From Tetracladium setigerum (lineage: Eukaryota > Ascomycota > Leotiomycetes > Helotiales), in NCBI GenBank assembly GCA_031472005.1, contig PZJY01000013.1:1-64000 (forward strand): DNA of 64,000 nt, read 5' to 3'. Made by a program: the position numbers and the translations under genes. Shown here piece by piece: positions 1-9,851 of the stretch. The notes beneath the pieces were generated by a model that was not told the origin of the DNA, did no database searches, and saw nothing but the letters and a program-made list of their open reading frames with translations. Each line of letters begins with the position of its first letter. The stretch's first letter is position 1.

Positions 1-103
1 CCTAACCCTAACCCTAACCCTAACCTAACCCTAACCCTAACCCTAACCCTAACCCTAACCCTAACCCTAACCCTAACCTAACCCTAACCCTAACCCTAAC
101 CCC
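1..103. repeat. Telomere repeat array (CCCTAA)n
   Basis: The window begins with about 17 tandem CCCTAA units with two CCTAA slips, ending at the first AGATAT. This is the C-rich strand of the TTAGGG telomere used by most filamentous ascomycetes, read 5' to 3' from a left chromosome end, so base 1 is at or very near the physical end. No spacer separates it from subtelomeric sequence. Confidence 0.98.
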
Positions 104-1313
104 AAGATATTATCCATATAAAGGCCTTAAGAAGCGACCAGGTTAGCGTTCTTTTAAGCTACACTTAGCTACTATTTTTTAGCGATTCGGCCACGAAAAG
201 ACTCCGACTCTCCTCCATTCCTATAACTTACATTGCTACCTACGAAAGGGAATTAGCGAATTAAACCTGTCGTACCACCAATTAGAGTGACTAAACGAAG
301 AGACTTTATAAGGTCATTCTTCTTCTTTTTAATGGCCCGAAGCTGAGCGGCTTCGAGTCGACTCTAGGACGGCATAGTGGCAATTCTGGAGCGAATAGGG
401 GACGATTTTAAGGTGAAAATAAAGAGATTAAAGGAAAAAAGGGCCGAAAACTAAAGCGTTTTAAAAGATAACCACTATTATTAATACTTACATTAATCTA
501 ATGTCTAGGGTCCAATAAGGGGTGAGGCGAAGGCGTTTATAAAAGGTATTAATAGAGGATTAAAGGAGAAGGGAAGTGAAATGGGTGGAGTCCATAGGAA
601 GTGTTAATAAAGGATTAAGGGACAAAGGAAGTGAATTAGGAGGCGTCCGTGAGAGGTGTTAGTGAAGGATTAAGGGACAAAGAAAGTGAAATGGGAGAAG
701 AAGATAGGACAAATCGAGCCCGATTCTGGACAGAATCATATAGGTATCGAACAGGTACTAAGGCTAAAACAAGAACTTTTCTAGACTGAAAAGGTCACGA
801 ATCGCTCTGCTACCTAGTACGAGGAGGAATAGGAATAGGAACAGTGCAGGGGATGGGGTTTCGGCCCGAATATGGCCCCAAAACGGTCAACTCTGAGCGA
901 TTCGGGACCAAATCGGTCAACATCGAGCGATTCGGGCCCGAATCGCTCGACTATAACTTACCAACTGTAAAAGTAGTGATAGTGAAGAGAGAAGAGAGAA
1001 AGTGGCTGGTGACAAGCTTATATAAGTGATTATCGGTTAAACTCGGTTAAATTAAAAAAATTCGCGCTAATTAATCACGTGAATAATAAAATTTAAAATT
1101 CATAACTATAATCGATTCACGACTTATTATGGCTGAGTCGGTCGCGAATCGGTCCCATTTTTGCCTCTTTTCGCCTTGGGTTTATAGGCCTATTATACTA
1201 AGTTTTAAACTTATTAATTAAGGAGTCTTAAAATCTTTTATCTAATTTTAATAAGGTGTTATTACTATAATACTTACTCATCCCGACCAAAGCATTATCT
1301 TTTCGGTCCCGAA
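104..1313. other. RIP-decayed subtelomeric spacer
   Basis: No supportable gene. The stretch is rich in TA and CG and poor in CA and TG, the pattern left by repeat-induced point mutation. It holds a three-copy 55-bp tandem repeat near 546-705 and short repeats of the type GCGATTCGGG around 895-945. The only short open frame (844-1029, plus strand) is of the kind expected by chance. Confidence 0.7.
546..705. repeat. Three-copy 55-bp subtelomeric tandem repeat
   Basis: Three degenerate copies start at 546, 601 and 656, each carrying the core AGGATTAAGG followed by an A/G-rich block and AAGTGAA. The first copy is the most diverged. The period is 55 bp, not a multiple of three, so this is a non-coding telomere-proximal satellite remnant. 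Confidence 0.7.
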
Positions 1314-4300
1314 TCAGCCTTGCCTAGCTTGAAAGTCCTCCTCTAATCGCTCCCCAAACTCCTCAATTATAACGGTATCTAGCAAGTAATCCGGGACTAA
1401 TTCCTATATTTCCATGTCTATATCAACTCTTATATTAATGAGTTTTATATCCCAATCCGGCATCCATTCGCGTCTTATCTTCTCCTTATAAGACATCGGT
1501 TCTAATCTTTTTATATATAAAGTAAGCTCCTTCGAGACTATCTTTAATAAGTCCCCTATAGTAATAGGTCGGTCTCGAATCGCGGGGTTATTAAAGATAT
1601 TTCGGTGGTAAAGCGCGATAAATATAGGTTTTCTATGCTAATTTTTCTAAAATAAAGCTTTATTCCGAGGATAAGGAATAAGCTAATAAGTTGCGACAAA
1701 ATAGCGCTTACAAAGATCCCGCTAAGTATTTACGAATTAAGTGGTTAAGTGTTTAGAAAGGATCTCGAATGACCGATGGAAGAGGACTCGAAAAGGGATA
1801 TTTTTCCACCCTTCGCGCGACGAATTCCAAGTAGACCCCTCGTCCTATAAGAGAGAAACGAAGTTGTGAACCGACCTAACCATTGTCCGCCCAGATACTA
1901 CTTGATGAATATTACGGAAGTAGTCGGGCCTGAGTAGCTTCCGAAGCGTGAATCGACAAGGGGCGATTAGCCCCCGAAGCGCTTCCTTATATATCGCTAA
2001 GTCTCTACCTCTCATATTAGGTTTAAGATATATAAAGATTTCTTTTCGGTAAGCCCGGATACATATATAAATAAGCCAAGTGCTAATAACATTTAACGCA
2101 TCCACGTCTCCTCGATAGAGCTTCGTCCATTTAGTTACGGCTTCTACTCGAGCAAAGTTATCCTTTATATCCTTAACTTAGACCCAATTCGTACGATAGA
2201 ACTCGCGGAGCATGCTTATTATAAAGCCCATTTCGTTCGTGAATCGAGTCTTAAACGTGAGCTCACTCCAATCGAAAAGGCTCGGAAACCACATATATCC
2301 ACGCTCTCTTAAGCTTACTTCTAAGTATAATCCCTTATACTTTTTTAAATCATTACGATGCTCGAACCACTTCTTCTAAAGCTCTTACTCGCGCGCCACC
2401 GGTCCAGAGTCGAAGCTAAATCGTAGCGCTTAAAGGAACATTATCATAATCTTACAATGTTCGTATTCGACCACGCCTTTCTTCTCTAGGGTCAAGATCC
2501 ATTCGACTACGGCGAGGAATTTATTTGCGTTGCTACTAAGGTAATTAATAAATTCGGCAGTTATAAGGCAATAAAGGTGGCTCGTATCGGTAGCATTTAG
2601 GTCCCGATATTAGTCCTAATCGCCAATGGCTTGCAAGCTTAGCCGTATCCGTTCAAAGAATAAAAGAGAGATACGATGCTCCTCACGAACACCGTAAGAT
2701 ATACGAGTCCCGTCTTATAAAGCATAATATAATCGTTATTTATTAATAAGATAACTAGCACGTATTATATAATTAAAAACAAGTCTAGCTTTCCCTCGCT
2801 TTACAATTATACTAATAACCTTTAAATCCTAAGATAATTAATATAAGTAAGGGCTACTAAATAGCTTAGTTTTTACAACGTCAAATATCTCTTTATAAGA
2901 ATTATAAGCCTAAGTATAGATCCAACCTTCTCGATAATAGCGGGATAATCGAGACATTTCAACCGCGATATCTTTAACGGATTCTATCATAATTATAATA
3001 TAATTGGTCGAAACTATAACTCGTCTTCCCTCCCTAAGCCTCACCTATTCAATAAACTTATTAAGATAACAAGTTCGGTGAAGAAAGGTGACGGGCGGCG
3101 ATTCGGGGTCGATTTCCTCACTAATTGTGATATATTCTAGGCTAATTATCTCTTTTCCGAGATCGAACCAGACGCGATCCGGGTCAAGGAAGGTACCGTC
3201 GACAGAGGTATACAAGGATTCTTCAAACGCTTACCACATGCTAGCAAGTGTAATATATAGGAATCTAAGCTTAATATTCTTAAACGAGAAGAAGATTTGC
3301 GCGTTATAATAAATCCTATTTTTTAGCAAAAGAAGACAAGCTTATATATCTTACCAGATCGCGGCAAGTGAGTCTAAGTGAAGGGAATACATAAGAGTTA
3401 AAGGTGTTACGCCTTTAGAATTAGGGTCTCCTCGAGTCGATCGCTCGGCGTAATAAGCGCGGGACTTCTATCGAGCGTGCTCCCATGAAGTTGAGATATA
3501 TTAACGACTAATGGCCGGAACGTTACGGAGAATAGAGGGAAGAAGGACCGAATCGGTCCAGATTCGAAGGAGGCTATAAGTTTCGCCATTAATAGATCCA
3601 GGGAAGTTTATCTTTCTTTCAGGCGCCCACATTCGTGGAAAGAAGAAGTAAAACGTTATACCTTCGGAGCCTAATACTCGTCTTACATAGTAGTGAGGGA
3701 CTTAGTGAAGAGGAACTTGCTTCCCTCTTTCGCCCCTACCAAAGTTATACCTTACTTCCATATCAATATAAAGATTGCTCTTAATATTAATATAAAAGCG
3801 AGGGTAGAAGTTAATATCTAGCCCTTGCGAAGCGAAGGCTAGGTCCTCAGCAAATCCAAGAAAGCTATTAACATTAAAGTATACCATTACCGAATTAGGC
3901 ATAATATACGAGCAGTTAAGGCATAGCTTTTCATTAACTTCTTTAAAGTCTTAATTAATAATTGACTTTGCATCGTCATTACTATTGGCGCGACTCACTA
4001 GTTATTCGGGAGCGATTCCCTCGAAAATAGTAGCCTAGTCCGGTAAAGGAAAGTCTACTCGTTAAGGAATAGTTAGAAAGGTAAGGCGACTAATTACATA
4101 AGGTGTATTTGCCTGGCTAAGCAAGGCTATATAGTTTCTAAGGGTAATGTGCCTAATCCTATGGATCTCCAAGTCCGGGTCGATTGCCGGGTGAGACTCC
4201 TCATATTCTTCAGTTATACATCTATGGAAGCGCATTAAATGTTAAGCGAGTGTAGCCGCGAGATCGACCTCTTCCTCCTCTTTATCTGCCGCTATCGCTT

Positions 4301-5774
4301 CCTAAACTTAGGCATTAATAAGCACATCCCCCTCATTATTATTATTATTACGAAGTTTATTCGCCTCGTCTTAGTCGTCGATACTAGCATTATCTGGTTC
4401 ATCTCCTTTATCGACGCGGGGATTATATACGTCGCTATCGTCGTAAATGTCAAGCGGATTGAGCTCCGGTTCTTCGTCGATAAGGGGGCGGTTCGGTGTC
4501 GATTCGCGGCTAAATTGAATTAGACCCACATCTCGCATACTTTCGAATTCGAGGACAATATCATCCACTTCCATCTAATCAATCGATGCAATATCCGAGC
4601 CATCTATTTCTATTAGCGTTAGAGACGGAGAGCTATAGCTATATTCATAGTCAAGTAGATTATTAAGATCTTCGTTTTATTCCTCCCAAATAACTACAAG
4701 TTCACCAACTTCAAGCGTTCTCTTAACGAATGAATCGGTATCTATTAATATGCTAGATAATTCAGAATCTGCGTAATCAATATCTAGTTCCTCAGATAAA
4801 AAGTCCTCTAATCGGAGGTTATCTAGCATCGATAATGTCTCGATGCTCTGAAGCGGGGTAAATAAAGTGGCCTGGCTTTCTGGAGAGGAATTTAAACCAC
4901 TTAGTCCAATTCCACCATTAGAACCACCTTCTAAACTACGAATTCCACTATCAGAAGCACCGCCAAAGCTACCAGCATAGTCGTCGGACTCGAAGTTATT
5001 AGACTCTTAAGAATTATAAAACTTAAATCTTTATAGCGCTTGAGTAAGGCCCGATTCTTTTTCGATAGACGGCTATAAGAGAGTCTTTTATGTCGCCGAC
5101 GTGGACCCCGCTTAGAGTGAACTAGTACTTAGACGGCGGGGAAGGCTTTCGCTATTTAAAGACGTTGCGCTTGCAAATCGGTTTGACTTCGCGGATGGTA
5201 AGGGTCTAAGGCGATAGAAGTTAAACGTCGAATCTGTACCGATTGTCGACCAGGTAGAGACTTATAAAGTAGTAATAACTTAATTAGAAGTGGCCTAATA
5301 GAGTATTAGTAGTTAAAGATTCGCTATTAGAGCTAATTATATAACAACTTAGACACGACTTATATTTCCTAGACCTTAAGAGGAGGTTGCGCTTATAAGA
5401 CGATTTGATTTTTTAACTAGCGAAGTTCTAGGGCGGTGGGTTTTCGAGGTCGAAGCTATAGCGATTTGCGACCGATTAAGGTCTTATAAAGAGTGGAGAG
5501 CTTGGTTAGAAGAGGCTTAAAGAGGTGCTAATAGTTAAAGACTCGCTATTAGAGGCGACTATATAATAACTTAAACACGGCTTCCATTTCCTAAACTCTT
5601 AGGTGGAGCTAATACTACTAGTAATACCGGGGGAGCTTGTTAATTATAACCACCATTCCCCTAGTTTTAAGCAAGTCCACTTAAGCCTTACGCTCGTATT
5701 TTGACTCGTTGGGCGGCTTTACGGGTGCGCTTAAAGAGCTTGCGCTCGGCAGATGTGCGACGAGTACGGGGCAT
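1314..5774 (-). pseudogene. Giant decayed subtelomeric ORF, 1,487 codons, unknown family
   Basis: Read on the minus strand from ATG at 5774, one frame runs without a shift to TGA at 1314-1316: 4,461 bp, 1,487 codons. Short open pieces at 1845-2105, 3702-3902 and 4371-4574 all share this frame. The frame is broken by more than 30 stops, all TAA or TAG in the stretches I translated, as expected if Gln (CAA/CAG) and Trp (TGG) codons were hit by C-to-T or G-to-A RIP. The predicted ancestor begins MPRTRRTSAERKLFKRTRK (basic, NLS-like), then two copies of a 74-codon Ser/Gln-rich repeat, an acidic Ser/Gly-rich region (about 4370-5010), a HLxxxH zinc-finger-like element near 4230, then about 950 residues of globular-looking sequence. 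I see no helicase, recombinase or transposase motif and do not recognise the family. Transcription would point at the telomere. Confidence 0.75.
5165..5608 (-). repeat. 222-bp in-frame tandem duplication inside the decayed ORF
   Basis: Two diverged copies lie at 5165-5386 and 5387-5608. Anchors such as TTGCGCTT (5165 and 5387) and TCGCTATTAG (5321 and 5543) are exactly 222 bp apart. 222 bp is 74 codons, so the duplication keeps the frame of the surrounding 1,487-codon relic and was probably a protein repeat before decay. Confidence 0.75.
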
Positions 5775-6081
5775 TATAATGGGTTAAAGAGAGAAAAGGG
5801 GTCGCGATATAAGACGTAAAAGATAATAAATCGAAGGTTTTTCGGTCGCTATTCGGTAATAAAAAGACGTTAATAAAGAATCAGAAAAGAGAAACAATAA
5901 GAGATTACTCGGAACCTAGGGAATATTATACTAAGCCTGATTTTGGAGCGCCTCTAACGTGAAGAAATATTTAAATATATAATAATTAAGTAAAATAAGG
6001 TTAAGAATTAAAAGTCAAAAGAGGGGAGTTCTAAAAGGTGCAAATAACATCATAAGAAAAGAAATAGGGAAAGAGGGGAGC

Positions 6082-6252
6082 GGTCACGGGGTGTCCCAGG
6101 TTACGCTTTTAAGAATAGTCGGCCACTTCCTCACTAAAAAGCGACAGCGACTTAGTTACGATTAGAACACGCTAAGTTTACGTTTTAAGATTGATTCGAG
6201 CGATAATCTAGAGCGCATCAGTCGCTTTTCGAGAATAGCTTCTTTAGAATTA
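6082..6252. repeat. 171-bp direct repeat, copy 1
   Basis: Begins GGTCACGGGGTGTCCCAGG and matches 6303-6473 over its full 171 bp without gaps. The two copies differ at ten positions, every one a transition (A/G or C/T). This copy holds eight of the ten AT-side states, so it is the more heavily mutated. The identity of the source element is unknown. Confidence 0.85.
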
Positions 6253-6302
6253 TAAACAAAAGTTAAAGGGAAAGGAGTTTATTATCGCGATATATTAAGA
6301 GT

Positions 6303-6473
6303 GGTCACGGGGTGTCCCAGGTTACGCTTTTAGGAATAGTCGGCCACTTCCTCACCAAAAAGCGATAGCGACTTAGTTACGATCAGAACACGCTAAGTTT
6401 ACGTTTTGAGATTGATTCGAGCGATGATCTAGAGCGTATCGGTCGCTTTTCGAGAATGGCTTCCTTAGAATTA
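6303..6473. repeat. 171-bp direct repeat, copy 2
   Basis: Partner of 6082-6252, same orientation, separated by 50 bp. It retains more G/C at the ten variable positions than copy 1, so it is closer to the ancestral sequence. No coding potential is seen in either copy. Confidence 0.85.
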
Positions 6474-7205
6474 GAAGTAAATTAGATTCCGAAATTCTGG
6501 TGAGGTCTTAGCGTAGATGTGATACAGCGGGACCTAAACATGGCTCGCTTAGGAACATGGTATTTGCTTATTAGACTCTTCCTCTTCGTAGGTATAGTTA
6601 TTATTATTATTATAATAATAGTAATATTAATAGTGTTACTATTATTATTCTAACGAAATAAGAGCTAAAAAGTGGCGGATAAGGAGCTCCTTTTATATCC
6701 TCGTCGCGCTCACGACTTAAATATTTATATATATCATATAATAGAGCTATACTACTTTTAAAAGCACTTCACGATGTTATTTAGAGCGCGCTTTACGCGT
6801 TATTTATTATAATAGAACGCTTAAAAATTCCCTCTTTAAGACGAATATTACTAAACTCCGATTCTTACTCTTATTTAAGAGAAATTCACTTGTAAATATA
6901 GTTAAGACTATCTTATAAAGCTAATAGAATACGCGTTTCTTACTTTAACAATGCTACGAGCTTTCTATTTATTCATTTAAAGCGCGTAAAGCGGTTATAT
7001 ATATTTATATTTATTTTTCTTAACGTTCGGCTATAATAAGTAAGGATCGCATCACATTACCTTTATATAACCTCTTATTTATTATTTATTACTCATTATA
7101 TATTAGTATTAATTACTCGTTACCCTTTTCTTTTATAATATACACTACTCGTTTTATACGCATAAGACGTCTAGTAAAGGAATTCTAAAGCGTCGCATGG
7201 GGGTG

Positions 7206-7433
7206 TGTCATAAAATAGCCGCATTATGTGATTATTTACTTAATATAGCGAGGTAGAGTGGCTAGTGCAATGCTTACACTAGCGCATTAAACGTATATAT
7301 AAAGTTCGCGTCCCCTTTTTTCTAAGGTAAGATAAGAGTATAATTTACACCTTATTATAAGGCTATTTACAGCTTCACAACTCGCTCTCCACTACTATAT
7401 TCAAAGCTCGAACAGGTGCTATTACGTGTGACA
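7206..7433. repeat. Possible RIP-decayed solo LTR
   Basis: A 228-bp stretch opens TGTCATAAAATAGC and closes GCTATTACGTGTGACA, so its ends are imperfect inverted repeats beginning TG and ending CA as LTRs do. No target-site duplication is visible at its borders and no partner copy is in the window, so this is only a candidate. Confidence 0.3.
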
Positions 7434-7785
7434 TCCTTAAATATAAGTACCTAGGTGCAACGTGCCTTAATGTAGTACCGGTTAGGAACGTGGGCGCGAG
7501 GGATATAATGTATTTATAGGAAGGAATTATTTTCTCGTGAGTGTGAGCTTTATTTTCTTAAGCGTAAGCTAATTAAGCTATCGAAGAGGGAGAGGAAAGG
7601 GTTTATAAGGGCGTAGCAGGATTCTTAAAGAGGGAGGAATACTTTTACTATTCTTAACTTTTTATTAAATACGAGGAAGCTAAAAAGGGCAACCTCGATC
7701 TTAAAGGCGATACGGCTATAACTTAATTAGATATACTCACGGGATTAAGTTATAAAGCGAGAGGCCTTATATATCTTGAACTTAA

Positions 7786-7790
7786 CTTAA
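7786..7790. repeat. Target-site duplication, left copy (CTTAA)
   Basis: CTTAA abuts the left LTR and is repeated exactly at 15956-15960 after the right LTR. A 5-bp duplication is typical of Ty3/gypsy integrases. Confidence 0.93.
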
Positions 7791-8089
7791 TGTAACGGCA
7801 CTGTTCACCGGTACGATCACGTAATCAAAGCAGGGATGTATGGTGATATATGCTAGTGAATGATGATCGGTCGTAACAATAGGCTCTAATACTAAGAAAA
7901 GAAGAAAACTACCGATCAATAAGTGGCTAGAGGCCGGGCTATATACATGTTCGTAACAAGGCCGTAAGGCATCCGTAACTTCCAGGCCATCAAGTGCTCC
8001 TGCTTGTGCATCGGGACTAGTCCGCAACTGGCCCGGTACTGGTGCGATCCTGGTGGTCACGTGTGGGTCATGTGTTGATGGTCATCACA
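7791..8089 (-). repeat. 3' LTR of the gypsy element
   Basis: 299 bp, starts TGTAACGGCACTG and ends GATGGTCATCACA. It differs from the other LTR at 7842 (G versus A at 15708) and at one further site (CATGTTCGT versus CATGTCCGT). In element orientation this is the downstream LTR. Confidence 0.96.
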
Positions 8090-8100
8090 TCCCCCCTCCT
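8090..8100 (-). other. Polypurine tract
   Basis: On the minus strand the eleven bases next to the 3' LTR read AGGAGGGGGGA, an uninterrupted purine run in the expected place for the plus-strand primer of reverse transcription. Confidence 0.8.
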
Positions 8101-8499
8101 GGAAGTGGAACTCGTCCTCGAGTTCCTGGTATCTGCCAATTGCGAGTAGCCAATCGCATCGTATAACGCTCGAAGCGCTGGTGAGATACGGCTTGGTTTC
8201 GATGATATTATTGGTCCAATTGATGAAGTGACACAATAGTAGCAAACAATTTTCTCGCTTAGCTACAATAGTAACAAACGACGATGTTGATAACGGGCGT
8301 GTAACTGGCCTGTATCGCTATACTTGAATAGTTATTGCTGTACTATTGTTAATGAGTGACAATTGAATGCGAACAAGTTTGCAATTCGCTTGCGCACAAT
8401 ACCAGGAACTGGCTATTGTCGGATAGTGCATATATAGCTCTCGCAGCTCTCTTCGTTCATGATTCCTTTCCTTTCCCTCTTAGCATTAACAACAAGTCC

Positions 8500-8867
8500 G
8501 TAAGTGGCTCTTTGGTCGACTTATATACAGTACAACTGCTAACATGATGGGTGCAGAGCAGCAACAGCAGCATCAGCAATAACAACAAGATTATAAGTGG
8601 CCCCGGAAGTGTACCGTTTGCAAGCAGTGTTGACTAACTTCTTGGTGATAGTCGCCCGTTCCAGCAATCTCTCTCTCTCTCTCAAGTCGTAAGTGATCCC
8701 TGGAAGCTCTTGTTTTGGTATATCATCGCTAACGTTTAGTATAGTCTGCTCTATTCCAGCACCACCACCACTAATAATAAGTCTCCTTCGTCGTAAGTTA
8801 ATCACTCTTTGGACGGCGTCGTAACGGTCTGTTAACGGTTATAGAAGTCACCACCACCACCACCACA
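8500..8867 (+). other. Train of intron-like units upstream of the antisense gene
   Basis: Several donor-branch-acceptor units sit on the plus strand just before the ATG at 8868: GTAAGT 8500 to CAG 8556 (branch GCTAAC at 8538), GTAAGT 8689 to TAG 8744 (GCTAAC), and GTAAGT 8793 to ATAG 8844. Another has ATAAGT at its start (about 8594) with GACTAAC before GATAG at about 8650, which looks like a GTAAGT donor lost to G-to-A mutation. The pieces between encode Gln/His/Pro-rich or CT-rich sequence. They are either a spliced 5' UTR or an N-terminal extension of the antisense gene. Confidence 0.5.
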
Positions 8868-9716
8868 ATGCCTCTCGCCGCCCCCGCCGGTTGCCTCCTA
8901 GAGGCGTACCGCGTCTAGTGCGTCTGCTGCGTTCGCCGCACCATAAAGAAGCCTAAGCACCGATACTCCTTCCTAAAGGTCTCCTCTAAGCTCTGCTCCC
9001 ACTGCGCCGCCTCCAAGGGCAATTGTGTTCGCGTAAGTGGTCCGTAACGGGTCCGTTTATAGGCCGTATTAACTATAGCCGTAGCTTCCCTGGAATGTTG
9101 GCCCGGAGTATACTGTTTTCCTCGCTGCAATTGCAGCAATGGACGCTCCTGTTCCGGCCCTGGTCCTGCCCTCCCACGACCCCGCCGACGCCGCCGCCGC
9201 AGTAGTAGCAATAGTAATAGTAGAAGTAGTAGCAGATGCTGCAGCTGAAGTAAAGGAAGCCGCCGTCGTCGCCGCCGCCACCACTATCTACGAGATCTGC
9301 TTGGTCGGTGCCGCCGAGGCACTAAAGTCTGCCGCCGCCGCTGCTTTCATGTAGCTTGAAGCAACTCGCGCTCTCTAGCGCTTAATGGAGGTAAGTCTAT
9401 CCTTCCTGGAACTAGCTGGTAATTGCTCTGTTCCGGTATTAACTTTTAATAGGACTTGACCGATGAGGTCTTTAAGCTTCGGGCTTAAAGCAAGAAGAAT
9501 TCTGTTGGGGTTTTGGCTGCCCTGGGCAAGCTAGAAGCCTAGCTGAAGAGCTCTAGTGGTGGCAAACGCCGCCGCCAGGGCTCCGATGCTAGTGCGGATG
9601 GCGCCCGGGGTAGGAAGAAGAGTCGTCGGGAGGAGGAGGAGGAGGGGGAGGATGAGATCGCCCGCCTGACCGGGGGTACCGGGGGTGGTTCCGGGGGGGA
9701 GGAGGAGGAGGAGTAA
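8868..9716 (+). pseudogene. Antisense spliced gene carried by the retrotransposon (RIP-broken)
   Basis: Exons 8868-9032, 9079-9390 and 9453-9716 join in phase 0 to 247 codons (246 residues) ending at TAA 9714-9716; introns are 46 and 62 bp with GTAAGT donors and TATAG/AATAG acceptors. Six premature stops interrupt the frame, TAG at 8916, 9082, 9352, 9376 and 9540 and TAA at 9486, none TGA, all explained by CAG/CAA to TAG/TAA. The deduced protein has an N-terminal Cys cluster (CVCC and CSHC spaced as a possible zinc site), a long Ala-rich middle, a short helical stretch, a basic KRRRQ/RKKSRR patch and an acidic Glu-rich tail, suggesting a nuclear or chromatin-binding protein. It lies opposite to gag-pol, between pol and the 3' LTR. 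Extra antisense ORFs are known in some fungal gypsy elements; function unknown. Confidence 0.72.
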
Positions 9717-9851
9717 GAGGTTGTTTTGCCTGTGTTTAGTTGTTTTTGGAGGGACCTGGCTAGCTACTTGATAGCCAGAAAGCCGGCCGGGTCCCTAAAT
9801 CCGTCGAAATGAGCGTTTTTACAGTGATCTTCATTCTTCTTACAGTGACTA

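Larger units (their letters stand above)
5775..7785. other. RIP-decayed spacer between the giant relic and the retrotransposon
   Basis: No gene seen. The sequence is AT-rich with long TA runs and contains the 171-bp direct repeat pair and a possible solo LTR (7206-7433). The last five bases before the retrotransposon are CTTAA, one half of its target-site duplication. Confidence 0.65.

Noticed and set aside
844..1029. Open plus-strand frame next to the telomere (61 residues)
   Set aside because: Low-complexity repeats of the spacer (GPESL/GTKSV) produce the frame by chance; no coding bias or start context.
1314..5774. Telomere-linked RecQ helicase identity for the giant relic
   Set aside because: Position suggests it, but I found no Walker A, DExH or RQC-like motif in the in-frame translation.
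7782..8060. Open minus-strand frame in the left LTR, repeated at 15654-15926
   Set aside because: It is simply LTR sequence; the same frame in both LTRs reflects their identity, not a gene.
9139..9354. Free-standing Ala-rich ORF starting at 9139
   Set aside because: It is the middle of exon 2 of the antisense gene (9079-9390), same frame.
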